The notes under the pieces are model-generated. The model was not told the origin of the DNA. It was given only the letters and a program-made list of their open reading frames with translations, and made no database searches. Of a stretch of DNA of 64,000 nucleotides, positions 8,525-19,267 are shown piece after piece (position 1 is the stretch's first letter; the number at the start of each line of letters is the position of its first letter). Origin of the DNA: Gracilaria domingensis. Taxonomy: Eukaryota > Rhodophyta > Florideophyceae > Gracilariales > Gracilariaceae. Position numbers and translations under genes: made by a program. The stretch is from NCBI GenBank assembly GCA_022539475.1, contig VCMS01000055.1:1-64000 (forward strand). The letters are read 5' to 3'.

Positions 8525-9079
8525 GTACGGGAAGTAAACCTCAACGAGGCCTTTGGCTCTGATCTTCTTGCCGCTTGCGCACGGTCACCAGCCCCATCCT
8601 GGGGAATACCGCCGCAATTCCGGGCTGATCAACCAACCTCCGTCCCTGAGGAGTACTAATCCGTCGTCACGGCACTTTTCTTATCTATTTTATTGTTTTC
8701 ATTTCCGTCTTACGGCTTTCGCTACTCTGCCCTACATTGTAGGTTTGTTTTATTTGTCTCGGGAGTTTTCCCGCTTATCGCGAGTCAGTGCTCCGCAGTG
8801 CGGCTCGTTTGTCGATCTTTTGTCGTCCCATACCGTTGGGCTGGATACCCCCACTCGCTGTGGCTCGCCGGAACCATCCGGATACCTACGCCGATTCTAC
8901 CCCTTTTATCTCCGACTGCACGCCCAGATCGGGGCCACCCGGATTTACACCCGGCTCGTGTTGGCCCTATCGGAGGGTTCTGCCGCTCGACTGCCCTTCA
9001 CAGGGAGCAGGGCCTGAACACCCTGAGGTGCTCGTCCGCGACGCGGTTTGTTGCTTCCCGTCGAGGGTTTTGCACCACA

Positions 9080-9836
9080 GGCATGCCGGCCAGCGAATGT
9101 GTGTGCCATCAATTGCGCCCACGCAATACGGAAGCCCAGCTTGTCTCTCGAATCCAGCCATTACATGAGCAAGCTCCTGCTCTGTTGTAGGAAACCTCAC
9201 TTCATGATTAAAGGTCCCGCAAATGATGTTAGATACATGTCGCACTGAGTCGTCAACCGTGCTTCGCCCTATACCCAATGTTGTGGCAACTCGTTCGCAA
9301 GTGCCACCTCCCACGTACATCAGAAAAGCTGCCACCCGGAGCTCAGGAGCCAGCGGTTTTCTTCCTCTTGTTCCTTGTTGCCCCGAAATCACCGAGTACA
9401 CTGCCGCCACCAGCCTGCAAAATACTTCGTGCGAAACTCTGAAAATCGATGTCCAAGTCGGCGTTAGCCTTACGTCAGCATGCAAAGCGTAGTCATATAA
9501 CCATCTGGGTGAGTTTCTCACTCTGCGCCACACTCGCTCAGAACCACCACCTCGTAAATCACAAAACCTGACAAACAGGCCCATCGCATCCCCTTCTGAG
9601 TACAGGGAGGCAACGAGCTCCTCGCTTTCATCCTCAAGAGAAAGCAAGCATTGCGCAATCAATCCAAAAGCCTGCCTCGGGTGCAATCGCGTTTCAAACC
9701 CATTGCCACGTCGTGACGCGATATGCGGTGGTTCATTGTCAGGACCACTCATTTTTTGCTTGTGAAAGAGGCTGTAACTATCCCAACAGAGTGTCGACAG
9801 AAGCACAAATTTGAAGCGAGAATACGAACGGATCAC
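9080..9836 (-). pseudogene. PIF/Harbinger transposase, cut by LTR insertion
   Basis: The N-terminal 252 codons of a HARBI1-like DDE transposase. Visible are the helix-turn-helix region (LAPELRVAAFLMYVGGG, then ERVATTLGIGRSTVDDSVRHV) and the first catalytic motif GAIDGTHIRWPA at residues 240-251. Homology stops at 9080, exactly at the LTR border. The second Asp and the Glu are missing and the apparent continuation to 8967 is LTR sequence. Translation could begin at 9836 or at the ATG at 9752 (MSGPDNEPP). The remaining 3' half may lie on the far side of the retrotransposon, upstream of the window. No terminal inverted repeat was recognised on the right. Confidence 0.85.
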
Positions 9837-12211
9837 GACACCGAAACGGAACAGTGGGTCTTACTGATGAGGTGGCGGCGACTACGACGTAATTGCCACT
9901 CTGCGGTGGTGGCGGCGGCGGCGGCGGAAATCCGGGTCGAGAAAATGGCGGCGTCTTCGGGGTATCCGCGGCGATGCGGTTGGCGGTGAGGCCGTTGTGG
10001 CAAAAACGGACGTGTTGCAGCGTCAGTGTGGTGGCGACAGCGGCGGTGTTCGGAGATGGCGAGTTTTGGGTGACGGCAGTGTTGGTGACGGCAGTGTTGT
10101 TGCGACGGGGCAATGGTGGAGAAGGCGGGACTTAGCGTCTCTTGAGCGTCGACGATGGTGCGGTGACGGCAACGGCGAGGAGCAAGAACGGCAAAATGAT
10201 GGTGACGGCAGGTTTGCGGCGGCGGAGCAGTGCGTGCGACGATGAGGTTCTGCGACGGCTCCGTAGCGGCGACGGCTGTGTGGCTTTGGCGGTTGTGTGG
10301 CGGCGACGGCTCGGTTGGCGGCGACGGCTCGGTGGCAACGACTGCTGTGTGGCGGCGTCGGCTGTGTCGTGGAAACTGCTCGATGGCGGGAATCGCTCGG
10401 TGGCGAGGAGGGCTGTGGGGAGGCGACGGCTCGGTGGCGGTGGCTCTTATGCGGTGGTGATGGCTGCGGAGCGGCGACGACTCGGTGGCGGGGAGGGCTC
10501 CGTGGTGGCGACGGTTGTGTGGGGCCGACGGCTGTGGGGCGGCGACGGCTTGTGTGGCGGCGACGGTTCGATGGCGGGCACGTCTTTTGTGGGTGCCAAG
10601 CTTGGCGGCGGCGTCGTCTGTAGGGCGGCTACTGCTATGTGGAGGCGGCGGCTTTAGGGCGGCGACGGCTGTGGGCCTTAGACGGCTCGGTGCGTTTGAC
10701 GGCTCGTTGGCAGCGACTTTTGGTTCGTAGCGACGGCGCGGTGACGGTAACCTCCTGGAAGCAGGAATGGAAAAATGTTAGCTAGATTGTAAGTGGAAGA
10801 CGCTGCAGCAACGTAAAACGGAGATTTGGACGATGACTCTGTGGCTTGGGCGGAGCTTTCGCAGCCTAGGCGAGGTTTGTGCGCAGGACGGTTAACTTAT
10901 AGTGGTGGCAAATTTTAGATGGCAGCAAAGACAGAGTGGCGGCGGGTACTTGGTCGTGGCGGTAAGGTGGCGTTCAAGACAAAAGCAACAGCGCGATCGG
11001 ATGGCCGTCAGGTGGCGGCTAGAGGGTGGGAAGAACGGAAGGCTTGTGACGGATGGCGGCGACGGCTGCAGTGAACCGTTTTGTTCAACGCACAGCGATT
11101 GTGAGTTGTCCAGTGATTGTCACCGCTCAAAAAGCGGTGACAATTTATAATACGTTTTGATTGAACGTAGACAAGAGCGACGTGTCTTTCTTGGATGTAT
11201 TTTGTTCAAAATGTAAACGATTTTGGACAGAATGCACCGTGTCTGTCTTTATGTGGAAAGGCCCTAACACGGACATATACCTCTGCTTCTACGCGTGGGT
11301 CTGTGAAGTAAAACATATACAAAGTTATCTCTCCCCAAGAAAGCTAATAAGTTCTTAGTAAGAACGTACGTGAAATCTTTGAGAGAGACTTCAAAGCAGT
11401 TACAACTGTCAAGTCGACAGCAGGAAAGACTCCTCCGTCAGTTCTTAGAGCTTGTAGAGTTCCTTTGGGATTCATTCCGCTCACAATACAATATTTTCGC
11501 GAGCGTGCAATTGATCTCAATGGACTCCACACTGTGTCACTCGCGGTCTGGGTTACATCATCCGCAGGCCCTCTGAACTTACGATATGAAAGAGGTTATG
11601 TGGGCAGTAACCAACTCGATATCGAGTGCCCTTTCGAAGAACTATCCGAAAACATGACGTCTGCGCACACAAAAACCTAAAGCTGATGTCTACATGGAAT
11701 TCATGCGAGATGAAAGCTAACAAAGAAGATGACGTTGTTGCCAGCTGCCGTAGCAGCACCCAGTCAAGATGCATTTCTCCGCGGCCATCCACGGATTATT
11801 GCGGTACCTTTACGGTAGAAACGGAGCTGTGCAGAAAAATTGGCGTCCTTTTTGTTCACAATTGCGGCCAAAAAAGGCTCCTCGTGCATGCCGCGCTGCG
11901 CGCGCTGTCGGCAACAGCAATACAGTGCGCCGCGCGCGCTCCATCAAAGCAGCCGCCTTTTCCACGACGTCTAGCTGACGTGGCTTTGGTCTTTCCGAGG
12001 CCTTAGGTGCCAAAGTAGCGGGCTGTGGCTGAAAGCCGCTCTTACTCCCTCGGAGCGGATAAGAAAGGTACTCGTCATTCCTCAACCCTCGCCTCGCTCC
12101 TCCGACGCTTTATTTGTGCCTCCTTTGGGACTCTCGCAGCACATCCCGCACAATCTTCGACCGTTAGCAAACTTCTCCTCTTCTTTCGTATTGCTCGTCG
12201 CTTGAGCCAAA
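9837..12211. other. intergenic, repeat-rich, no gene recognised
   Basis: Starts with GGC-rich simple sequence (about 9900-9930) and continues into the degenerate minisatellite listed separately. A strong hairpin sits at 11116-11144: a 12-bp perfect stem (ATTGTCACCGCT and its complement) with a 5-nt loop. The rest shows only short ORFs with no motif. CG-rich tracts at about 11890-11945 may belong to the promoter of the small gene at 12212. Confidence 0.6.
10140..10735 (+). repeat. degenerate GGCGACGGCT minisatellite
   Basis: Units built on GTGGCGGCGACGGCTCG recur many times with variable spacing and many substitutions. The overlapping Gly/Ala/Arg/Trp-rich ORFs in all three plus frames follow from the repeat and do not look like a gene. 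Confidence 0.7.
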
Positions 12212-12454
12212 ATGACATTGTGCCCGTATAAGTGGTTCCTGTACATGGCTTCTGTGTGGGCCGTATTGTATGTGATGGTCGAGGCATGGATGCAAATGCG
12301 AAACGCGGCAAAACAAGTTGACGAGTACCAAGACCCAACGGAACTGGAAGACGACGACGAATCCGACGCAGAAGAGGAAGAAAGTCAAGACGGCAAATAT
12401 CAACCGCTAATGCTTCGCGGCCGACTACGCACTTCGTTATTGAGCACACGATAG
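12212..12454 (+). CDS. possible small single-pass membrane protein
   Basis: An 80-residue ORF with a good start context (CAAAATGACA). Residues 5-27 are hydrophobic and Trp/Tyr-rich, suitable for one membrane helix or signal anchor (WFLYMASVWAVLYVMVEAW). A strongly acidic segment (EDDDESDAEEEES) and a basic end follow. Charge segregation of this kind is unlikely by chance in such a short ORF, but no family is recognised. It could also be a first exon; a downstream exon was not found. Confidence 0.45.
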   Translation: MTLCPYKWFLYMASVWAVLYVMVEAWMQMRNAAKQVDEYQDPTELEDDDESDAEEEESQDGKYQPLMLRGRLRTSLLSTR

Positions 12455-12886
12455 GACGGTCCTCCCTGGTTAACTTCAGACGCACATGGCCGTTGACAGA
12501 ACGCTATGAATACTCCTACAAAAACTTGCAGCGTGCTCTGTTGAAACACTTCAGTAGTCACTCTCAATCGCCCACTCTCACCTTGCATGAGTTTAGAATT
12601 GTCTTCAATGGACATCATTCGAAGCAACTGCCGACACTGAGCAAAGTTTTACTCACGAACACATTTTGGTATAGAACTGCAAATTGTAATCTACCGCATG
12701 TCATTAAACACCCATTACTCTACTTTTGACAAAGCAGACCCACCTCCTTTGATTCCGCGCGTTTCATATGCGCTCGTTTCACTCCTCAACGCCAATGCAA
12801 CATGAGCCGACCGATACACGACATCAATTTCGCGCTTACCGCTAGGCTCTTCGCGATGCAATATCACCGATATGTTTATGTTTCAT

Positions 12887-13963
12887 CTAATCTTCATACA
12901 CGCGACATTCGTCGCTCTCGGGATTTTCCTCACAGTATTGCTCGAGAACCTCATCTGTCTCCATTTGTGGGTCCAGCGATTTCTCGACCTCAGGCTCCAG
13001 CTCCCATGCATCTCCCGGCATGAAAGCCGTAGCGGCATCCGGCACCGCGACCGCGCCAGCAGCATCCGGCCCGTAAGTTGCGCGCAAGTACTCACAGATT
13101 TCGGCGCTTTCGAACATGGCGATGTCCGTGTTAGGGTCCACCAAGTACGGTACCTGGAATCTACCAACCAACTCCTTGAGCTGGGCGCGCTTCACAGAGC
13201 CCCTCGCGGTGGTGTGCAAGTAGTACGGTAACTCAAGTTCCGAAAGCGTCTCGCGTGCGATGCGGACGAACGGGGAGGCTTCATACCCCCACAGTTCAAG
13301 CGGCTTGGCAGCAGGAACCGTCTTGCTCATTCGAGCGCGACCGCGTCCTCTTCGGAAGCTGGCCGCAAGTCCCGCGGAGAAGGTTGCAGCATTACTGAGA
13401 ACAAGCGGCACGCGTCCTCCCGACGGCCCGTACGTGTTGTACAAATACTTGATTATGTCGTCTGATTCATATCCAGAAAAGTCTGTGTTCGGGTCGATGA
13501 GATAAGGAAACTGAGCCTTTCCACCTTTCTCAGTTACAAACTGACGATACAGAACGCCGTCCTTCGGACAGGGGAACACAAGCACGTCTAGATCAAGCAT
13601 GGTGACGGCCTCTCGCACCTTCCTACAGAAAGGACACGCTTCGAACTCGAAAAGACGCAACGGGATGGTGGGCTTTGACTTGGGAAGTGTTGCAGAGTAC
13701 TCTACGAGTTTTCCATCTTCAGTCTTGAGACGATACCCCTCGACAAACACTCCGGCATAGGCTCTGAGCAGCTGTCCGAAACTGCCCTGCGCTATGTCAA
13801 CTGCCTTGTCCGGGCGAATGTAAAAACGACGCGGCTTCGGAGGAGAAAAGTCCTTCGGGGGCTCGGGTTTTGTCGCGGTGGCTACCGGCGTGGCGCAACG
13901 CCTCGCAGTGGCCAGCGCCCTCCTCTGCACTCGGAGCAGCGGCACGCTCGTGACAAACGCCAT
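12887..13963 (-). CDS. tandem thioredoxin-fold (GST_N/glutaredoxin-like) protein with CP12-like C-terminal tail
   Basis: 358 residues, single exon. The first about 45 residues are Ala/Arg-rich without acidic residues, typical of a plastid transit peptide. Two thioredoxin-fold domains of GST N-terminal type follow (about 100-185 and 220-300), each with the FPYLIDPNTD or VPYLVDPNTD cis-Pro/Asp motif and an ES-acidic helix. The first keeps a redox centre CPFC (Cys110, Cys113); in the second both Cys are replaced (ASPFV). The family matches plastid tandem thioredoxin-fold proteins of algae and plants. The last 19 residues, VLEQYCEENPESDECRVYED from about 339, reproduce the C-terminal Cys-pair/GAPDH-binding motif of the Calvin-cycle linker CP12 (Cys344-X8-Cys353). 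I infer redox-controlled docking to GAPDH or PRK. It shares a divergent promoter region with the GRAM gene. Confidence 0.85.
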   Translation of the reverse strand: MAFVTSVPLLRVQRRALATARRCATPVATATKPEPPKDFSPPKPRRFYIRPDKAVDIAQGSFGQLLRAYAGVFVEGYRLKTEDGKLVEYSATLPKSKPTIPLRLFEFEACPFCRKVREAVTMLDLDVLVFPCPKDGVLYRQFVTEKGGKAQFPYLIDPNTDFSGYESDDIIKYLYNTYGPSGGRVPLVLSNAATFSAGLAASFRRGRGRARMSKTVPAAKPLELWGYEASPFVRIARETLSELELPYYLHTTARGSVKRAQLKELVGRFQVPYLVDPNTDIAMFESAEICEYLRATYGPDAAGAVAVPDAATAFMPGDAWELEPEVEKSLDPQMETDEVLEQYCEENPESDECRVYED

Positions 13964-14685
13964 GACGATGTGGGCGAATTAAAGCATTCAGACGTCGAAG
14001 GCGGAGGTGAGGACTGCTGCTTCAGCGCAGCGGAAACTGGCAGCTTGCGGCGGCTCTGAGACCGGGCGCAGCTGGCGCGGCGCGGCGTATCGACGACACG
14101 CCACGCGCCACCGAGCGCTGCGCGGCGATTGGTGTGCGCGGATCAAAGCGCACTCCATTTCCGCCTCCGCGCCATGCCGCTTCGAGGCGCGTACGGCCAC
14201 CCTGCGGCGCGCGTTTTCGAAGATATTTTGGCAATCCGCGCGGCGCCCGGCGCGGGCGAGCGCACGCTGTGCGCGTCAGCGACGTGTCGCGTCCTTGCTG
14301 GCGGCGCACATCATGTGATGTCGGCACGCTTTTTGCAACGGTCACGGCAGCCAGATGGCAGTTTCGCACGCCGCCGCGCGCACAACACGCGCGCTGATTG
14401 GCTGTGGGCTTGATTGCAGTGCGGCTCGCACGAGTGCTTACCGCGCCGCTTATGTGGGATCCGCACGTCGTCCGTTTCCGGAAGCAGATGCTCGTCTATC
14501 TCGCGCCGTGCAACCCACTCGCACGCCAAGTCGGGGAATCTCTGTTCCCTCCGCTCTCTGTCTTCCTGCGGGAAACGCGTATTTAACTTGTTGTCGCTTT
14601 GCATTGTTTCTTTGGTCTCTCCCCCGCCAACCTTCCTTCTCGTCATTATTGTCAGACCGGTGTCTCGCGGAACACCTATTCAGAG
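13964..14685. promoter_or_regulatory. divergent intergenic region between the CP12-tailed and GRAM genes
   Basis: 720 bp, GC-rich with many GCGCGC runs. CCAAT-type elements (GATTGG) occur near 14128 and 14396, and an AT-rich TATTTAAC at 14579-14586 lies about 100 bp before the GRAM start. No ORF with recognisable content. Confidence 0.4.
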
Positions 14686-15717
14686 ATGAAGATCCCGCGT
14701 CCGAAAAGTCTCGCGCATACTCCCGAGCTCTCGACAGCCACCAATTCCTCGTCTCTATCCGATTCTACAGAAGCTGTTCCACCGTTTACCCTCCCGCCCT
14801 CCCCAAGCGTTGACCCGCCCATCGCAACTTTCCGAGCCTCATGTATGCGCAAGACGCGCCGTCCACAAGGTCTCAACGTCGGCCGTCTGTACGTCACCGA
14901 GACCCAACTCGTATTCAGCGCCAAATATCTCAACGTCGCGCCACAAGATGCTAACGTCACAATTGAGCTGTCGGAAGTGCATCACGTGCGTCGTGCAGGC
15001 TGTTTCAAACGCGTTTTGCCGCATAGCGTTCTAGTCAAATGTCGACCGGGTCCGGATTATTTGATGGTTATGCCGTGTGCTGATCATCAGGAAAAACTTA
15101 TCAGTATTCTGAACCACGTTCTTTCTCGCGCTCCACGCCCGAAACGGAGTGTCAAGGACGCTCTTGTGCGCCTGGCCTCTGACTCTACTGCTGAGCGCGC
15201 CAGTAACGGCGCCGAGAACGATGCCGTGCGCTCAAAGGGCTCGCAAAGTTCTCCTAGTCAGAGCAGCCCACCTGATGCGAACGCGTCAAAGTCGAACGGC
15301 TCGTCAGAAAGACTAGTTACATTTTTCGGGAAGCGAAAGAAGAAGAGTGATATCACGGTGGAGAACATCACACCAAACACTAGCAGCACTCTCATTGAGA
15401 GCATCCCGAAGTCGAAGCTCCAAGAGTCTCCGAGCACTTCAAAGTCTTTGGAAAATGAAGTTCAAACCATCACTCGCTCCAAAGGATTCGCATTTGTCAC
15501 AGATATCACGTCGCAGATGGTTGAATTGACGCTCTCGGTACCCATCCCGGATGTAAGCGCTGTGATTGAGCATGTACAGTCTTTTAGAACCTCAGAAAGT
15601 CTATTTTTCTTTCTAGCAACTTCTTTCCTGCTTATCACCACGTATGGGATACTGTCTTCAGTCAGGATGATGAGCTTTCGCCTAGCTGTTATCAAGGAGA
15701 TGGTAAGCCGAAGGTAG
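14686..15717 (+). CDS. GRAM-domain protein with C-terminal membrane anchor
   Basis: 343 residues from the ATG at 14686 (MKIPRPKSL); the frame is open further upstream but that segment looks like 5' leader. A Ser/Pro-rich N-terminus precedes a GRAM domain (about residues 45-130: FRASCMRKTRRPQGLNVGRL, then LYVTETQLVFSAKYL). A basic and Ser-rich linker follows. Near the C-terminus one membrane helix (FFFLATSFLLITTYGIL) is followed by a short positively charged end. The layout resembles tail-anchored lipid-binding GRAM proteins at membrane contact sites, but I see no StART/VASt domain. Assignment to a specific subfamily is not possible. Confidence 0.75.
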   Translation: MKIPRPKSLAHTPELSTATNSSSLSDSTEAVPPFTLPPSPSVDPPIATFRASCMRKTRRPQGLNVGRLYVTETQLVFSAKYLNVAPQDANVTIELSEVHHVRRAGCFKRVLPHSVLVKCRPGPDYLMVMPCADHQEKLISILNHVLSRAPRPKRSVKDALVRLASDSTAERASNGAENDAVRSKGSQSSPSQSSPPDANASKSNGSSERLVTFFGKRKKKSDITVENITPNTSSTLIESIPKSKLQESPSTSKSLENEVQTITRSKGFAFVTDITSQMVELTLSVPIPDVSAVIEHVQSFRTSESLFFFLATSFLLITTYGILSSVRMMSFRLAVIKEMVSRR

Positions 15718-15981
15718 ATGTCACTGAGATCTAACATGTACAGACGTAAACTGCACAGTACTTAGTACGTCTCTTAAACGGGGAGCCGTCCCGAGCCGAG
15801 AGATAATTAACTCGTGAAGCTTGACGGAGATGGTCCCCTCTAAAAAAGGTAGTTCAGATCTAGTTTGTCCAAGGAAGCTCACCTTATTCTTTCCAAAGTG
15901 AAAAGCCGATAGCCTTCGGCCACTGTATTGAAACTGTTTATAGTAACTTTGCACCCAAACTTTAAACATTATTAACAAAGA

Positions 15982-18900
15982 CTACTGGTTCGAAGACGAC
16001 TTTGAATTCAAGCGTAGCCTTCGGTACGGCGGCATTTCGGTGCTTTCACTTGCGTTTGCCGGGCGAGAACCTGCGGAGTACCCGGCGCCGGAGGATCGGA
16101 ACCCTGGCTTCGGCAAGCCACTTGGCTTACCGCTTTCGCCTCCCAGTTTGCTCTGCAGAGCGGCCAAGCCACTCGGCTTATCGCCGGCTCGTTCGGAATG
16201 AGCGGAGAAGCTACTCGGTCTTTGAGCCTGCTTTTGTGCCAGAGCGGCTAGTCCAGATGGTCTATCTGAGCGCTGGGCAAGTCCAGGAGAACTAGTCGGT
16301 CTTTCCGATGGCCTCATGGATGAGGGCGCTACGCCAGGTTGTGCGCGAGTTAATCTCTGAGCAAGGTTTAACCCTCCAGGACCGGTCGGTTTGTCCAGTG
16401 GTCGTGAACCAGGTAGCGCGGCACGACTACGTGCAGCTATTGGCGCACTTCCCATGCTTGGATTTCGAACAGGGCCGGTATCCACTCCACCACCACCCTT
16501 GCCGCGGCGGAATGCGCCCGGCACATACTTTCCAGCAGGAGCGGCAGCTCTCCTTCTCTCCATCTCTTCACGTTCGGCAGCTTCACGTGCCCTCCTTGCA
16601 GCTTCTGCGGCTTCTCTTTCCTCAGCTTCCGCCTTCTCCCGAGCCATTCGTTCCTCTTCTTCTCGTTGCTCACGCTCACGAGCCTCTTCTGCTTCGCGAA
16701 TAGCAGCCTGTTCAGCCTCACGGGCAGCTTGAGCATCAGCACGTTCCCTTTCTTTCCTCGCCCACGATTCAAACTCCTTATCGACTCTCTTCATCAGATT
16801 TGTCATGTACTGTCCTAGGGTTGGCATGATGCGATTCGTTCTCCCCTTGTCTTCAAGAGCCCTGGTATGGTTTTTCTTTGCCTCGTCGAGCTCACGCGAT
16901 GCAATTTCTTCCGTAAGCTTTGACAAGTCTGTGACTTCCTTCTCATGAGTCCCAATTAACAACGGCCATTCCTCTTCTCGCGTGGCACGTTCCATATGAT
17001 TGAGATGCGAAGCTAATTGCAAAATCCTCTTCTTCATTTCAGCGTGTTCTTTCAGTTCTTTCTCCTTTTCTCTAGTCATTCTCTCTTCCCTCTCAGCATC
17101 TTCTTCAGCGTCTCCACCGATGACACCAGATCGAGTAACGGAGTCCATAAACAAACTCTCCATTGGAGCTTCAGCTTGTCTCCGCATTTCTTCGTGGCGA
17201 CGCTTGGCCTCCTCTTGCTTGCGGCGCTGCTCTGCCAGTGCAACCTCGCGCGCAGCTGCAAGCTTCTTCTGCTTAACAGCTTCGGCCATCCTCCTTTCGG
17301 CCTCTTCTTTACGGCGCTCAATGATCTCTCTGCGACGAAGAATGTCTCTCTCCTCATCGTGCAACCCAGCCTTAGCCTTTGCAATAGCCATTCTCCTGCG
17401 TAAAGCAACCTTCCTCTCCTTTTCCAAGGCCACCGCAATCACCTCCTGATCTGACGCACTTTCAGCAGACTTTCTTGCGTTCTCCATCAACATCTTGGAA
17501 GTAAGAGCCATTCGACGAGCAAGACGACCAAGTTGTGTTCGCATGCCATCCGTCGAGAACAGTTCGCTTTCAAATCGAAGACATTGATTCTGATAATCGA
17601 ACCTTACCGCCAGTGATCTCGTCTTCAACGCCATAAGGGCTGTTTCTTCAACTTCACTGTATTCGGCAAAGTCTGCAACCTTCTTCATATGGTCTAGCCT
17701 CATCACATCATATACCCGACCAAGTTGCTCGAGAAGGCGAAATATTGCTGCCCGACGAAGTGGCGCCGCATATTCCTTAAGAATATCCTTGGACTTAACA
17801 AAATCCAATATCTTCTTGATTCGATTCGAAAACTGCAGCGGTGCCATTTCGCCTTCCAAAAGATTGTACAGATCCCGAAGCTCCGGATGGCATGCTTCAC
17901 CCACCCCCTTTGCCAATAATTCAGAAATCAAAGGATCTCTTTTAGCAGCAGTTGAATATCCAAGGAGCGCGGCCATTCGAGCATGACGGGCAGCATTCTC
18001 ATTTGTACGGGAACCGAGTACATCTGTAATCACCCCGTATGATTCAGACAACATGGCTGACCGATCGTCATAAACGGGAATAGACAAGGCGGCTAACACA
18101 AGTCTCGAAGCCATAGTTTGTGCATCTTCTGCGGATAGGTTTCTGTTTTGTTTGACGGACAAAGTATACAACTTATACAACGTATGAGCGTGATATAGGT
18201 AGTTTCCAGAGACCCAGAACACTTGCATCAACTTGTCGTAGTAAATGCTCATGTGCTGGGGTTTTGCCTTAGTCTTGCCTAACGTCATAATCAGATGTAT
18301 GTCTTCAATAGTACGGTAAGCCTCTTGCCAATGTTCCAATGTTACTGCAGTGGAGAGTTGAATGAACCGAGTCTCCATGAATTTCTGCAGCGTCTCCGCG
18401 TCGGTAATCTTGACATCATTCGGAGAATTTCTCGTATTGTTCATCAGTTGGTTCAAATGCTGTCTGAGCATATCGCAAAGCCTCCTGAACTCCATGAAGC
18501 GCTTGTACTTGAGACAAAACTTGAAGGCTTTCACAGATATGTTGTGATAGCACACCTCAAGCTTATTATGAGATTTGACAATATCGACAACAACACGATA
18601 TACCTCCCACAGAAAACGCATCCACGGCACGACCTGTTGACGATCAATTCGTTCCTTGGTCAGAGCATTTCCTGCAGCTTCCAGCAGTAAAGTCTCCGGA
18701 GTCTCCATTGCCTCATCCTCCAGATCTTCTGCCTTCTCCAGAATGGCTTCATCCACCGACTTGCGCGCATCCTCCGTACGCTTCTCCGCGAGGTCTACGA
18801 GGAATCTTACGACATCCTCAAGCGAAGATACGTTAGATTGCATGCACATTGCACGATATTTGTGCAGCGCCTCCTTGACCATTGCAGGCTGACGAAGCTC

Positions 18901-19267
18901 GACGCTGAGCTCCATGAGCTTCATCATTATACCTTCGTACGTCTTGCTCCATTGACGGCGTCGCGTCTGGTTATCCGTGATGATATCATAGAGCGCTTGG
19001 TTTGCGTCTGAGACCTCACCAACTTCAACGAGTTCTGTTGTTTCCGTAAGAAAAACATATATCAAGAACAGTTAGAGATCATATACGAACAGCAATGGAC
19101 TAAACTGAGGTCCAGTGACTCGAAGATCGGCGCAAATCGTGATAACGCGCCAAAACTTGAGTAAACTTACGGGCAACTCGGCTCAGTGCGTTCTCCGGCT
19201 TGAGACCAACATCACGGCGGTCCCAGCGGGAGTATCCACCGTACATCCTGTTCCCACGCCTTGACAT
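15982..19267 (-). CDS. eIF3a: eukaryotic translation initiation factor 3 subunit A (two exons)
   Basis: Large scaffold subunit of eIF3, which loads mRNA and initiator tRNA on the 40S ribosome. Exon 1 is 19267-19171 (32 codons plus one base). The intron 19170-19035 (136 nt) has a GTAAGT donor and a CAG acceptor. Exon 2 is 19034-15982. The join gives KPENALSRVA-QLVEVGE, the conserved eIF3a N-terminus, and 1049 residues in frame. A helical-repeat/PCI part (about 1-500) is followed by a long Glu/Arg/Lys coiled coil (about 540-890) and a basic Ser/Gly/Pro-rich tail with repeated RPSGLAALxxK segments. The intron falls in a very conserved N-terminal codon. Confidence 0.95.

Larger units (their letters stand above)
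8223..9079 (+). repeat. 3' LTR of the Ty3/gypsy element (857 bp)
   Basis: The LTR opens TGTAGAGCAAAACGC right after the polypurine tract. It ends at 9079; the reverse complement of that end reads TGTGGTGCAAAACCC. The two ends thus form an imperfect inverted repeat with TG...CA limits. Immediately after 9079 the sequence becomes a coherent Harbinger transposase reading frame on the minus strand, which independently fixes the border. A TATATAA box sits at 8497. The 5' LTR is outside the window, so LTR identity and the target-site duplication cannot be checked. Confidence 0.75.

Noticed and set aside
8967-9079. C-terminal 37 codons of the apparent transposase ORF
   Set aside because: They lie inside the LTR; reading continues across the border only by chance.
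10140-10735. Gly/Arg/Trp-rich plus-strand ORFs
   Set aside because: All three frames are open because of the repeat unit; not a gene.
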